NCBI GenBank assembly: GCA_021307315.1
Contig: JAJSPD010000001.1
Span: forward strand, 1,302,001 to 1,366,000
DNA from: Bisporella sp. PMI_857
Lineage: Eukaryota > Ascomycota > Leotiomycetes > Helotiales > Helotiaceae
Length of the DNA stretch: 64,000 nucleotides
Direction: 5' to 3'
The translations under genes and the position numbers were made by a program. The notes below the pieces were generated by a model. The model did no database searches, had not been told where the DNA came from, and saw nothing but the letters and a program-made list of their open reading frames with translations. How positions within the stretch are numbered: the first letter of the stretch is position 1; the number at the start of each line of letters is the position of its first letter. Shown in pieces: positions 53,783-64,000 of this stretch.

Positions 53783-55675
53783 ATGGGTAGGTACGACTAC
53801 GGTACGTGCAAAACCGCTATCGAGAGCATTATCACTGGCAACGCAACATTGGGTGAGATCACGAACAAAACTATTGGTAAATATATCTGGAATGGGCCAG
53901 TGCAAGGTCTGAACCCTGGGTTTCCTCGGAGCGAGTATCTAGTCATCACATATGAAGGTATGCTTTTATCTGCGGGGCAAACGATAATAAGGAACTTCAA
54001 GTCAAGACCTGTCGTAAGCTTAACAACCCACATAACATCCAGAATTCTTCGAGAATTCGACGCGATGCGATGTTCTTTGAATATACATTGAAGGAATTCA
54101 GTAGGACATAGAACGCTGATAATCTTGTTCAGGTTGCAAGAGAATATGTGGAAACAAAGTTGCGCTCAACGATGCTCCAAAAGCGCTGAATATTGCTGCA
54201 ACATGGATATTCCCCCTCGCCATCCTGCTCAATCTCCCATATGACTCGCTCCACAGCAGGAAGAATCGTGGAACACTCGAATCGGTCTCAAATTGGCTTG
54301 GTTCGCCACAGACAGCCCTTACGGCGACGATTTTCAATTTTCGTCAAATCAGAGATTGCCATCGACGAGTGAAAGAATTCAATCGCGATATGCAGCCTAC
54401 AGCTAGTGATGCATACTATACTCTCAGCTGTATGAATCAGTTTGACCTTCCACAAGATATACCTACCCGACAGAGAATGATGCATGTTTTGATATATGGC
54501 CTCTTCCGACCTCTCTCTGTCGATGCTGAAGATATCGATGTAGTACTCTTGAAGCAGATGCTATCTGCTATGGCACATCAACTTCGAATGCAACGTAGAA
54601 AGGGCGTCATCCCAACGTTGAGCAGTCTAGGGACCTTTCTAATCGCATTCATATTCTCTGTCGTGTTGGCATTTGGGGAGATGGGCGACAATACAACGGC
54701 GCATTCGCTTGCCCTGGGTCTCCTTGTCAGTTGGCTGCCTTTACTCGTAATATTTACGATCGTGGACAGAAATCCAATATCCGCTGATAGATCGGCGTGA
54801 GTAGTGACTCAAGATTCTCAAGGTATCGACTGACATCAAGTAGAGAGTTAATGAGCCGTTGGCTTCACAATGTAGATGCGATCCGCCGATGGAAGTTGAG
54901 TAAAGGAAATTATATTAATGATATTGCATGGTGGGACATCACCTTAGGAGGCCAAGAACCCTTCCAGATCGGCCGTTTTATCGGACAGGGGCGTCGAATG
55001 CAGTATTGTGGTCTTACTTCTAGTGTCATACTAGAAACAACCGACTACAAGAGCCTGCTTAATGGGAAAGGGGACATTTCACTCTTTGACGCGATTGCAG
55101 ATCGCGTTTCAGAACGGCTACAGAGAAAAGCTACATCATGGCTAGTGGTCGCCTTTATATCACTCGTTCTTGTTCTGTTGGAAGTGATGATGGCTTTCAT
55201 GATTGCATTCATCACACCAACTGTTGGCCTAGGCTGCCGCTCGTTCAGCTATGGCATGTTCGCTATCCTTAGCTCCTTCAGCTGGTGCTTCAATATCGTC
55301 GTACGCACCCCACCGAAAGCTATCCAAATCATCTGTCATAGTTTCAATGCTCTTGCTATTCTCGCTCTTACAGCAATCATTGGCTTCCAGCTCACAGGCG
55401 GGATGAATAATTGCTGGTGTATGGCTAGCATGTTTAATGTACCTTTTGGGCTCGGTGGGTACACAGATTTCGAGAACGGTGACTTCTACATGAGGTACAC
55501 CAATGTACAGAAATTCTGGGCTGTTGGGACGGCATTTGGGGGAATCATACCCCTCGTAGCGTTGATTGTGGCTATTTTCTGGTGGTTGAAATGCCAGCAT
55601 TTGTGGTCGGCTAATGATCGAACTCACGCCTCTTCACCTGAAACTCATAAAGCGAGTACAGAGTGGCTTCGCTAA
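53783..55675 (+). CDS. multi-pass fungal membrane protein of unknown function
   Basis: Coding parts 53783..53957, 54133..54796 and 54844..55675; 556 residues in phase. The start is at MGRYDYGTCKTAI. The extracellular-looking N-terminus is followed by YEGCKRICG (paired Cys) and the first helix ATWIFPLAILLNLPYDS. A cytosolic block NWLGSPQTALTATIFNF and RQIRDCHRRV follows, then helices around TFLIAFIFSVVLAF, GLLVSWLPLLVIFTIVD, WLVVAFISLVLVLLEV and others near the C-terminus. I recognise this arrangement from large families of fungal membrane proteins without an assigned role. The 175-nt first intron is longer than usual here and may hide a further small exon. Confidence 0.75.
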
Positions 55676-55892
55676 TTTGATCGGATCCTCAATTTTAAGA
55701 TAATGGGGATGGTTAGCGATATCCCACACTTAATCCAAGCCTATCTTTGCTGCGTGTTTCTAGTGTTCACCATCTCCTGTTGTCATTTTATCTGTCTACC
55801 AAGTCTTCACAAAAAGCATCCTTCGAGTTCCAAAATTAGATCCCATCTGTGCTGTCAAGTTCACGTATTTGAATTCGTCAATACCATCGAAA
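55676..55892. other. short convergent 3' region
   Basis: 217 bp between convergent genes; no feature seen. Confidence 0.4.
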
Positions 55893-57361
55893 TTATGGTG
55901 TTTGGAGGATGGTAGCCAGATCCTCAAGACCCAAAAATCCATAGGATCCATTGCTGTCATTAGCATCTACTACATTCTCCCATCCAATTTCATTCACTAC
56001 TGTTTGTGAGTGCTCTTCAGTAGTGACAAGAGCCTTAATTTTTGCGTGTTGATGCTTTTTTCGCACCATTTGAATCAGAGTCTTTAGGCACTTCTCTACC
56101 AATGGGTCGTCGTTGTAGTCCAGAATATCCATGCCATCCAGAACAACTAACCAGCAACCATTCTGGAGAGAGAACAGCTTGTCAAGAACCTCAAGTGCTT
56201 CTGGCAGAGAGTTTAGGCTGCTGTCTAGAATTGAGACGTCTGGGATGGATAGATCTGTCGATATCTTGTTGGCACTATCGGAGTACTTGCAAAGTTGATA
56301 TATAAGCGAATACACCAAATCGACCAGTATTTCATGCCGTCCCGGGGTCTGACCTTTCAAATCCACTCTCTGACAAAAGTATGCTACAAAAGGTACTCCA
56401 GCTTCAGATGCCAGGCTAACCATATCTGCGGCTAATGATTGCTTCTCAAAATCTGATTGTCCGCTTTGGATAAGAAGAGTACTCGAGATATCAGATTGCA
56501 GCCAGGATTGGATCCTCATTATGATCTCGAACTCGGCTTCGATACCCACGATCGGATGCTGAGAGTCCTTAAGAAGTGGAATTTGGTGCTGTGCCTCCAA
56601 GTGCAAAGCGATATCTTTCAGCACCGAGCTCGATGTTGAACTTGGTAGCGCTTGTTCGACACTTGGAAGAGGGTGGAAGTTAGCCGTCTGGGTACTAAAA
56701 TGGCGATCGAAAAGCTCTTCCAGCTTTTGCAATAATTTCGCATCTCTCGCATTCTGGGCGGAATCTTGTAGCTGGAAGAGCTCTGACACTAATGTTTTTT
56801 GAAACACTGGCATGTATAACATCAATCGATCGCTGAATATCTTCTCCACATCTCCTTTGAAGTCTTGGCACGTGTTCAACATGTCACTGGGGAGATTGTC
56901 AGTAAGCGCTTTGCAAATCATTATTGAGCTTACACTATCAATCGCTGCGTTATTGTGTCTATAATGGCCAAACGCCCGTCGACCTCATTCTTCAGAGCCA
57001 ACGCCTTTTTAGAAGTCGAAAAATGCCACTTCAGCTTGCTCGGCACGTTCTGAAAATGGCGAAAGTGGCCTTGCTTGATCGTCCCTAGGGTTTCTTGAAA
57101 TCCCTGGACATCATTTATGAAGCTTTCTACAGGTCCCCGCAGAGCAGTTACTTCATTCTCGATTGCGATTTTAAAGGCTGGTCTAGAGTCCAATTGTTTA
57201 AGCGACCCAGGTGGCCACAGCGCTGTATTCAATCGTCTTAGAAATGCGACGGCTTCTCGAAACTCCTTCCCAGCACCGTCTACTTCATCCAGGGCCTTCG
57301 CAACTTCAACAATGAATTCTGCAGCCGCAAGCAGATCGCCGACAGACCATCCGAACGACAT
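55893..57361 (-). CDS. STAND/NACHT-like protein with degenerate P-loop, short form
   Basis: Coding parts on the minus strand are 57361..56934 and 56886..55893; 473 residues, joined across a 47-nt intron (GTAAGC, CTGAC, CCCAG). The N-terminus, MSFGWSVGDLLAAAEFIVEV, is the helical domain common at the start of fungal STAND proteins. From about residue 270, HPIVGIEAEFEIIMRIQSWL leads to the place where a P-loop would stand; it reads SGQSDFEKQS instead of G-x4-GKS/T. A Walker B-like LVVLDGMDIL follows. The protein then ends without the ankyrin, WD or TPR repeats of full-length relatives. Such genes usually act in non-self recognition. It may be a decoy, a regulatory short form or a decaying copy. 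Confidence 0.7.
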
Positions 57362-58242
57362 GTCTACCTTCTAACAAAGAACACGTACTAGGCTACTACT
57401 TCAGTTTAGGCGGATTGTTTGTATCCTCGGATATCTCAAGCGATGTTTTGGGACACACCACTCACTAGCTTTAATTATCAACACAATGTTTCCAGCAATC
57501 GTGACGTTCAGATATCTCGTCTTAGTGATATGAGTGCGCCGGATAGTGTGTGACACTACAGTATTTGGAGGCTTGTTCTGAAGATTGTGGTTTGACTTCT
57601 GGGCAAGCAAATGACCAACACTCAGAACACGCGCATTGTCCTTTCGACCAATAACTGCAGAAACAGCTGTGGGTGATTGGGTGTAATCGCAAATCGACAT
57701 ACCCAACTATGCCCTTTCCGCTGAGAACAGGGGTGGTTGACCTTTGCCTTGGTGTCTAACCATCAATCTTTGGTCGCAACCACTATTCTGATTCTAGCGA
57801 GCTTTCAACAAAGCAAGAAGTCAACTTAACATGCAAGAGCAGAAAATCCCTTGTTCTTACGATAAAGATCGGAATCGAGTATATGAGAAAGAGTGGAAGT
57901 CACACTCTCTGGCTGAGAAATAAGAGGCTAATCTTAGCCCAACGGTCGACGCTTAATCCTCTTACCACAATGGATATCTTAACGTTGAACGTTTTTCATC
58001 ACGCGACAGAAAAGTCTATGAGATTGTCTCACAATTTAAACATTGATGAGCACGCAATAAAGTGAAATTGGCCCCCATTTTCTCTGCTCAAGAGTGTGCC
58101 TTACCATGTCGCTCCTCAGGCACCCATACATCAAGATGTAACCTTGGGTACAACATTCGATCAAGTATCGAATCAAAGTTTCTAAGATAGCAGCAAAGCA
58201 GCTTCATCCGACCTTTTACCGCGGTCTTGAGTCTTCCAAACG
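57362..58242. promoter_or_regulatory. divergent intergenic region
   Basis: 0.88 kb between the STAND-like and AAA genes, which face apart. Frames at 57401-57706 and 57883-58065 have no recognisable content. Confidence 0.4.
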
Positions 58243-61200
58243 ATGGAATCGCTCAAGGGAGAGAGTGGCGGCGAGGAGGAAGCAGTCGTCTCAGAGAGCG
58301 GCGATGAGAATCTCTCTCCGCCCGTTAGGGATGAGGTAGATCAGAATCAATCCCAAGATGTGATTTGGGACATTAAATGCTATGATGACACTAAAATACC
58401 GAGAACGACGCGACGGGTTTGGCTACCACGAAATCCTTTCGAGCATATGAATTTGTCTCGAAAGAGGCAGCCTCGCGGGCGTGTCCTGAACATAGTGTTC
58501 GATGTTCATGGCTCAAATGCACCAGATACCTGGGATGGCAAGGACAATTTATTTCCTCCGCCATTCCGACCTCCCAAACCCTTGGGACGGTGGCCTGGCG
58601 AGGCTTCGGAACAGTCTGATAGTGAACATGACTCTAGCGACGATGAATCTTATAATCATGAAAGCAAAGCGGAGGAAGGGCTTCCTTCTCTTAATGAAGT
58701 GAGCGAGATTGAGCCTTTCAAGGCACTGGAGCTTCAACCATACTCCATCGTCATTTATTCCCAGAACCTGTTGAGACTTTTTCGAAGATTTATCGGAGAT
58801 TACCCCGGATACAGTTTTAATGGAAAGTCGCTTCGTGTGTCGCCGCCAAATTATCAGCCATTAGTCCATTACTACAATGACTTGGTTGCTTTGAACGATG
58901 GGACCTTCGAACCTGGATTTGAGTTTGAGCATGTCTCAGAACTCATGAGTAAGGATGGATCAATCTCGAACGGGATCACTGATCTTATTGATGATGCTAC
59001 AAAATCAGACCTCACAATATTACTGAACCATCTCAAGCCACATTATCTCCGGATCTACCGTCCACTAGAGGCTCTGATCGGCACTGGCGTTGTATCCTAC
59101 AAAATTCTCTGGTTCCTCTTCAAACCTGGCTCCTTAATGTATGCTAAAGTAGGGGGCAACCTACAGGGATTTGTATTCGAATCTGGCCGGCATGATACGG
59201 AGCGCGAGGAGTCGGTTATTTTCGTACATCTCAATTTTCGTTGTAAAAGGCCAGGATATCCGTAGCTGTCTTGAAAAGCTTACAATTTTTGCTGTTCTGA
59301 TAGCCAAGACAACTTCGGGGCTCTTGGGTCTGCATGTATTTCTATTGAGCTGGTGCTAACTTATTGAATAGTGCGGGAACAAAAATCAAGTTTGTGCGTT
59401 TCTGGGAAGCGCGCTGTTGGAATCTTTCCTACAATGCTGGACGTATCTGGAAAAGCTACACTCTACTCAGAATATACAAGTTCGATGGTGTAAAGCCCAT
59501 CCTTTCCTTATCATTTTTCCCTTGCGAATATTATGACAAAGAGCACGGACTGGCGCTGAAGGAGAAACTATTAAGAACGGGAGCCAAGTATTTTCAGATA
59601 TTGAAAGAATGTCCTGCACATAAGCTGTATGATGGTCCTTGTTGGGATGACCCTTGGGCACCTGATCCTCGTACGAAACCGCTCCTGAGACCTGACACTG
59701 TAAGTTGACGCTCTAGCAAAGCTGCGTGCCGAGCTAACAGCAATGTAGGAATATACCGGTGAAATTGTGGTTGACCATGGTCGAAGAAATAAACCTAGCG
59801 GGTCTAAGGCAGGAATATATAATGATATTCCACCACCGGATCTATATCTTCGTAGACCATATCCAAGTACCCGCGATCAAAGTAATGAGGATAACTGCGA
59901 AGATTCTGATGGCAATACGGAACTGCGACCACTGAGCATCAATCTGACCGCCTTTTATCCAGTCAATCCAGACCACCACGAGAACTTAACGCCTCTGCAT
60001 TATTTTTTGCTCCCTCACCGTATCAATGGGTTTGCATTGTCAACTAAAAGAAAATGTAGGACCCTGAGCCGAATACTTTCCACCTGATCTGACCAGGATG
60101 TAGTGGGCTTCGACATTGAACACATTACTGATATCACTTGGCCATCCCAACATAAAAATCCCATGAACACCTTAATGCTAGCTGACTCTGACAAGAGAGT
60201 TATTATAGCCCTCGCAAGGAGGTATAAGAAAGATCAAGGACCATGGGGAGCAGACTATATTGCCAACAAAGGCGAAGGACAGATATTCCTTCTTCATGGT
60301 TTGTTGGGCCTCTCTCGTGATCTGAAGTGATTTGACTCGATTCAGGTCCACCTGGTACTGGGAAAACCTATACAGTCGGTAAGTGATTGATTATTTATAT
60401 CCCATCTTACAGTGGCTGAAGCTATCGAAGAATGTGTAGCCAAGTTCACAAGACGGCCACTCCTGCGCCTGACAGTGGCAGATATTGGCACTGATGAAGG
60501 GAGCATGGAAGCAGTACTCAACCAATGGTTCGATAGAGGCGCTCTCTGGGGAGCCATAATTCTCATCGATGAAGCTGATGTCTTTCTGGAAAAGCGACAG
60601 GTGAAAGACCTCAAGCGGAACAGTTTAGTCTCAGGTATTTCTGCAACAGCTTAAAGTTTTCTTCACCTGAGGTCTGACAACCCAGTGTTTCTCAGCGTAA
60701 TGGAGTATTATACTGGCATGTTATTCTTGGTGAGTGGTTGCTGAAACCTCAACTCACTCGCATGACTGATCCGTGCATATCCAGACAACAAACCGCATCG
60801 GGCACATCGATGATGCCTTCCTCTCTCGGACCTCACTCGCCATATTATACGAGCCCTTAGATACAGGAAAACAGCAGAGAATCTGGTCGGGCTTCATTGA
60901 AAAGCTTGCCGAAGAACGGAAAGACGTTGTTCTCACAGATAGAGCAAAGAAATTCCTAGAAAGATTAGACAAAGACCCGACTACACGTGATGTCCCTTGG
61001 AATGGGCGGGAAATCAGAAATGGTATGCCTTGGTCTCTGCTGCTTACTATCTATGGACCTTGTTAACGGTATCTAGCTTTACAATCGGCAGTGGCTCTCG
61101 CTTCCTTCGAGGCAGAAGAGGACGCAGAAAGTGGTGGAGAACAATCGTCCAAAATCTGGATTCGGGAGGACCATTTCCAGACAGTTGTCGATAGGCGGAA

Positions 61201-61333
61201 AGATTTCGTGGCGTATCGCAAGAGCATTCGAAATCAAGATGAGGATTTGAGGGCTTTTGTAGAGGGCAGCCGGGCCATGCCCAAGAAACCTGGTGAGCAG
61301 TCACAAGGACCAGTGTCAGGTGGCAGAAGGTAG
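58243..61333 (+). CDS. AAA+ ATPase with N-terminal DUF7025-like region
   Basis: Nine coding parts: 58243..59223, 59391..59699, 59749..60055, 60104..60298, 60346..60378, 60413..60634, 60686..60729, 60785..61022 and 61077..61333; 861 residues. The N-terminal third is acidic and disordered. A DUF7025-like region follows (LLRLFRRFIGDYPGYSF, WFLFKPGSLMYAKV, ILSLSFFPCEYY). The AAA domain has Walker A GPPGTGKT near 600, Walker B AIILIDEADVFLE near 657, and TTNRIGHIDDAFLSR with the arginine-finger region. These fungal ATPases are thought to remodel proteins; substrates are unknown. The first intron (167 nt) has an uncertain acceptor: the nearer AATAG at 59371 would break phase. The fifth intron is only 34 nt. 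Confidence 0.8.
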
Positions 61334-64000
61334 AGATTGGCAAATATTCTACCCACTCAAGTGCTTGAGAGAAGCTACCGTCGTCCAGAAAATGTAGGAA
61401 TCTTTCATTTCTGGCTTTATGTAGGATACTCACGAACATATTGCCCCATTTCGTAGTACTCGTTCGATTGGCACCAGACATAGTCTCGGTGAGCCATCTC
61501 GAGGTTTCAACATGTAAATGAAGATCCACAAGGTTCCGAATCCACGAGAAATGCTCCCATACCGCCTCGACGGCCTCTCAATACTCAGAGATGTCAAGTC
61601 TAAGCATGCGTCAATGCCTTCAGGTCAGATTTGTAATGCCTCTATAAAGTCCAAACTCTCTGGCTTGCCTTTCATCTAACATTCCTTATCTAAAATTAGC
61701 AGCATGTCTTTTTGTGATGAGGATACAGACTCCAAGGTCCCGTCTATCACGAAAGCACGGACTCACGCAGCGCCCGGTTATCATCCCAAAGAAAGCCACT
61801 AAATGAACATCGAAACTATTCCCAACGGTTGAAAATGAATTTGAATAGTCTGTTTCAGGGATTCAGAAAGAAGAGAAACTACGGGATGGATTACAAACAA
61901 CCGCTGCAGCAGCGGGAGGAAGCGATGTTTATCCAGGAAACGAACGAACCGGGCAACGGCAGAAGCTTGAATGGCGCCTCCAGGCGACGAGAAGGCACCG
62001 TGCTTTCCGGAGAATAGATCTAATATGTCAAATGTTTCGAGTGGCGGAGGTGCTTTGTGGAGGTAGTAAAGAGCCCATACATACACAATACCGCAGTGGA
62101 TGAAACGCCGGCCTTGTGGTACCTGGGCTAAGTGAGGAGAATTGAGCGTCATGGCACCGGTTGCGAATAAACATAAGGGACTGCCGGGCTATTGCCACTT
62201 TTGCGCAATATCTCTTTTCCTGATTAGGCCAACATCTTCAGAATCGCACTTATTTTACGTTCCTCGCACGGGCTTATGATCTCCCAGACCACTTCCCAAG
62301 TCACGATTGGTTAAATGACCCTTGTTATCGCTCTTATCAACACCATGGCTCTGATAAGTGCTAGAGGGCGAGGATACGAAATTGTATCATTCAAAGAGCT
62401 GCTGTAAGATTTGCGAATTTTTTGCACGAACAGGGACTAAGTCAACAACTCACATTAACTCACCGGGGCCAATTAAGCCCCAGCAAAACACATGCGCTAT
62501 AGGGCCGAAAAAAGGGCCTGCCTTGCCGAATCGCTTCTCCTACATGCCAGATCCAAGTGTTTGTAGAGCCAAGGCTTCATTCCGCTGCCCTGATATCAGG
62601 ACCTCCGATCCCGTGAACCTGGGCTCCAGCTCGCAGCAAGAACGCTGCTATTGTGAGGACACTATTCCCTGGCTTTTTTTTTATCGATACAACTATGTCC
62701 ATGGCACTTGTGACTTGGATACTTTAACCCACTGTATCATGCTGACGTTTAGGTCGAACCTTGGTAATATTAGGAGAGATCATGCCAGGGCCGAGACTCT
62801 TGCTTCCCAGCTATAGCGGGGAATCCGATCCCTGTCCTCCTCTAAAAGGGGCTTCGGGGCTTAGCGAGCCCGTGATTTACAAAATAGTGGCTTGGCGGTC
62901 AAGCTTGATCGACGCTTTTAGGGCTCGGCTATGCCTACTATGGTAATTGTCCCTGCTCTCATTGCTTTTGCCGAGCTGGCTCGAACATCTTTACTAGGTT
63001 TGTGCTTCCCTATCTCTCCGCCATTGTAGATGCTGGCACGGGAACGTGCTGTTAGTTTCTGGATGAATGCATGGAAATGATTATTTTTCGATTTGCTAGG
63101 CCAGGCCCTGCAATGACTCGAGACCTTGCGGATTGGCTTTTCGCTTCATTCTCTTCGTTCTCAGCGGTTTCTCGTTTGACTATTGTAATTGCCTCCAACC
63201 TTTGATACCATGACTTTATGAGAAATTGCAGAAATCGGCAGAAATTTTCGGCGGGTATGGAATATCAAGACCTGAAAGTCCCAGATAAACTAACTTTAAA
63301 GTAAAACCAATACAATTTTCTATTCGGTCACCCGAGGCACTAATTTTTCTCAATAGGATGACTTTCGCTTATACAAAGTACTTAGATCAAGCTCCGAAAA
63401 CCTTCCTTGACATAGAATAATGCACATCTAGAAGGGTACTGCCATGTGGAGCTCGTACCTGAAATCTCCGTGGCGGTACATCAGGCGTTCCCTATCCATT
63501 CTCACACCGCTAAGACCCAACTACGTCTTCCAGCCATTAAGCGAAGGCTTCTTACCAACCCAGAGCCAGAGAAAGGGAACGCCCAGGAAAGCATATTTTC
63601 AGCCGATGTACTGAAACAAGAATAATCAGAGCGCACCACCACTCATGAGCTATCCAGACATGCTTGGCTATCAGAATCGCACGACCGCTTTGGGATATAA
63701 GACAGTCCGAGGCCATCTTGGCCTGCTAGGAGAGGGAAGCGGATACTATAGAACCTTCAGATGTTCTATTCTCAGCTTGCCTTCCTACTAACCTCAGAAG
63801 GCCGAAAAAAGGATGATAAATATGGAGGCTCCTTCGGACTCTGAGGTGATTCAGATGCGCTGAGCTTCCATCCCTCGTTCTCTCGTTCTAAGCATCCCGT
63901 TTCCGTGGCTGCCAGTACCTCATTCATAATGTATACCTCACTCATCTCCAAAATCTTTTCCCTCTTTTTTCTTTTAGCGCTGGTGCATGGCTTTGCCTTG
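61334..64000. other. 2.7 kb with no supported gene; possible gene remnant at the left
   Basis: On the minus strand at about 61430-61700, two leucine-repeat-like pieces (LDLTSLSIE and NLVDLHLHVETSRWL) occur in different frames, hinting at a decayed F-box/LRR-type gene. The frames at 61799-62152 (minus) and 62358-62816 (plus) have no recognisable content. Nothing further was seen towards the right edge. Confidence 0.4.

Noticed and set aside
61047..61529. 160-residue minus-strand frame
   Set aside because: Mostly antisense to the last exon of the AAA gene; only its outer part resembles a possible LRR remnant, reported separately.
62358..62816. 152-residue plus-strand frame with many Cys
   Set aside because: Cysteines do not form a known pattern and the surrounding DNA gives no gene signals.
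1..64000. CRISPR array, rRNA operon or prokaryotic operon structure
   Set aside because: No spaced repeats or rRNA were seen, and spliceosomal introns throughout show eukaryotic nuclear DNA.

Overview
The window looks like nuclear DNA of a filamentous ascomycete (Pezizomycotina). Nearly every gene carries 47-90 nt GT-AG introns with CTNA-type branch sites. The families are typical fungal ones: HET, STAND-like, 2EXR, BTB, DUF7025-AAA and Dal5-like MFS. Leotiomycetes is my guess from overall protein style; I could not test it. Most gene models below were spliced by hand, checking reading phase at every junction. Intron and exon positions are therefore sequence-supported predictions, not transcript data.

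Layout. 1-6.9 kb: 3' end of an unknown gene, then a minus-strand tandem set of three BTB/POZ genes (one clearly dead) and a small basic protein. 8.4-8.8 kb: an AT-rich piece between perfect 29-nt inverted repeats. 10.2-15.8 kb: a conserved housekeeping block with a four-helix membrane protein, the mitochondrial pyruvate carrier subunit MPC1, spliceosomal SmB (with a 9-nt microexon) and ribosomal protein L11, the last two divergent from a 310-bp shared promoter. 16-20 kb: two small proteins and a stretch of decayed coding sequence. 21.1-28.4 kb: a flavin monooxygenase fused to a DUF6314 domain, a Dal5-like MFS transporter and a dead aldo/keto reductase, possibly a small metabolic neighbourhood. 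29.2-31.5 kb: a 2EXR protein and an intron-containing tRNA-Gly(GCC). 31.7-34.4 kb: a complete, apparently young Mutator-like transposon, followed by a decayed Tc1/mariner transposase. 35.8-39.2 kb: an SDR-like protein lacking its catalytic tyrosine, and a membrane-anchored gamma-glutamylcyclotransferase-like protein. 40.8-44.4 kb: a HET-domain protein divergent from the Rab geranylgeranyltransferase beta subunit (BET2). 46.6-52.2 kb: an unrecognised zinc-finger-like protein convergent with mismatch repair MSH3. 53.8-61.3 kb: a multi-pass membrane protein, a STAND-like protein with a degenerate P-loop, and a nine-exon DUF7025-AAA ATPase. The last 2.7 kb holds no gene I can support.

Housekeeping genes (RNA splicing, translation, pyruvate import, vesicle prenylation, mismatch repair) are interleaved with accessory islands (BTB array, HET/STAND-like genes, transposons, dead genes). 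I found no clearly new multi-gene system. The observations most worth following are the FMO-DUF6314/transporter/dead-reductase neighbourhood, the intact MULE with its unusual C-tract termini, the SDR with Tyr-to-Phe and a phosphosite-like repeat tail, and the SmB microexon.
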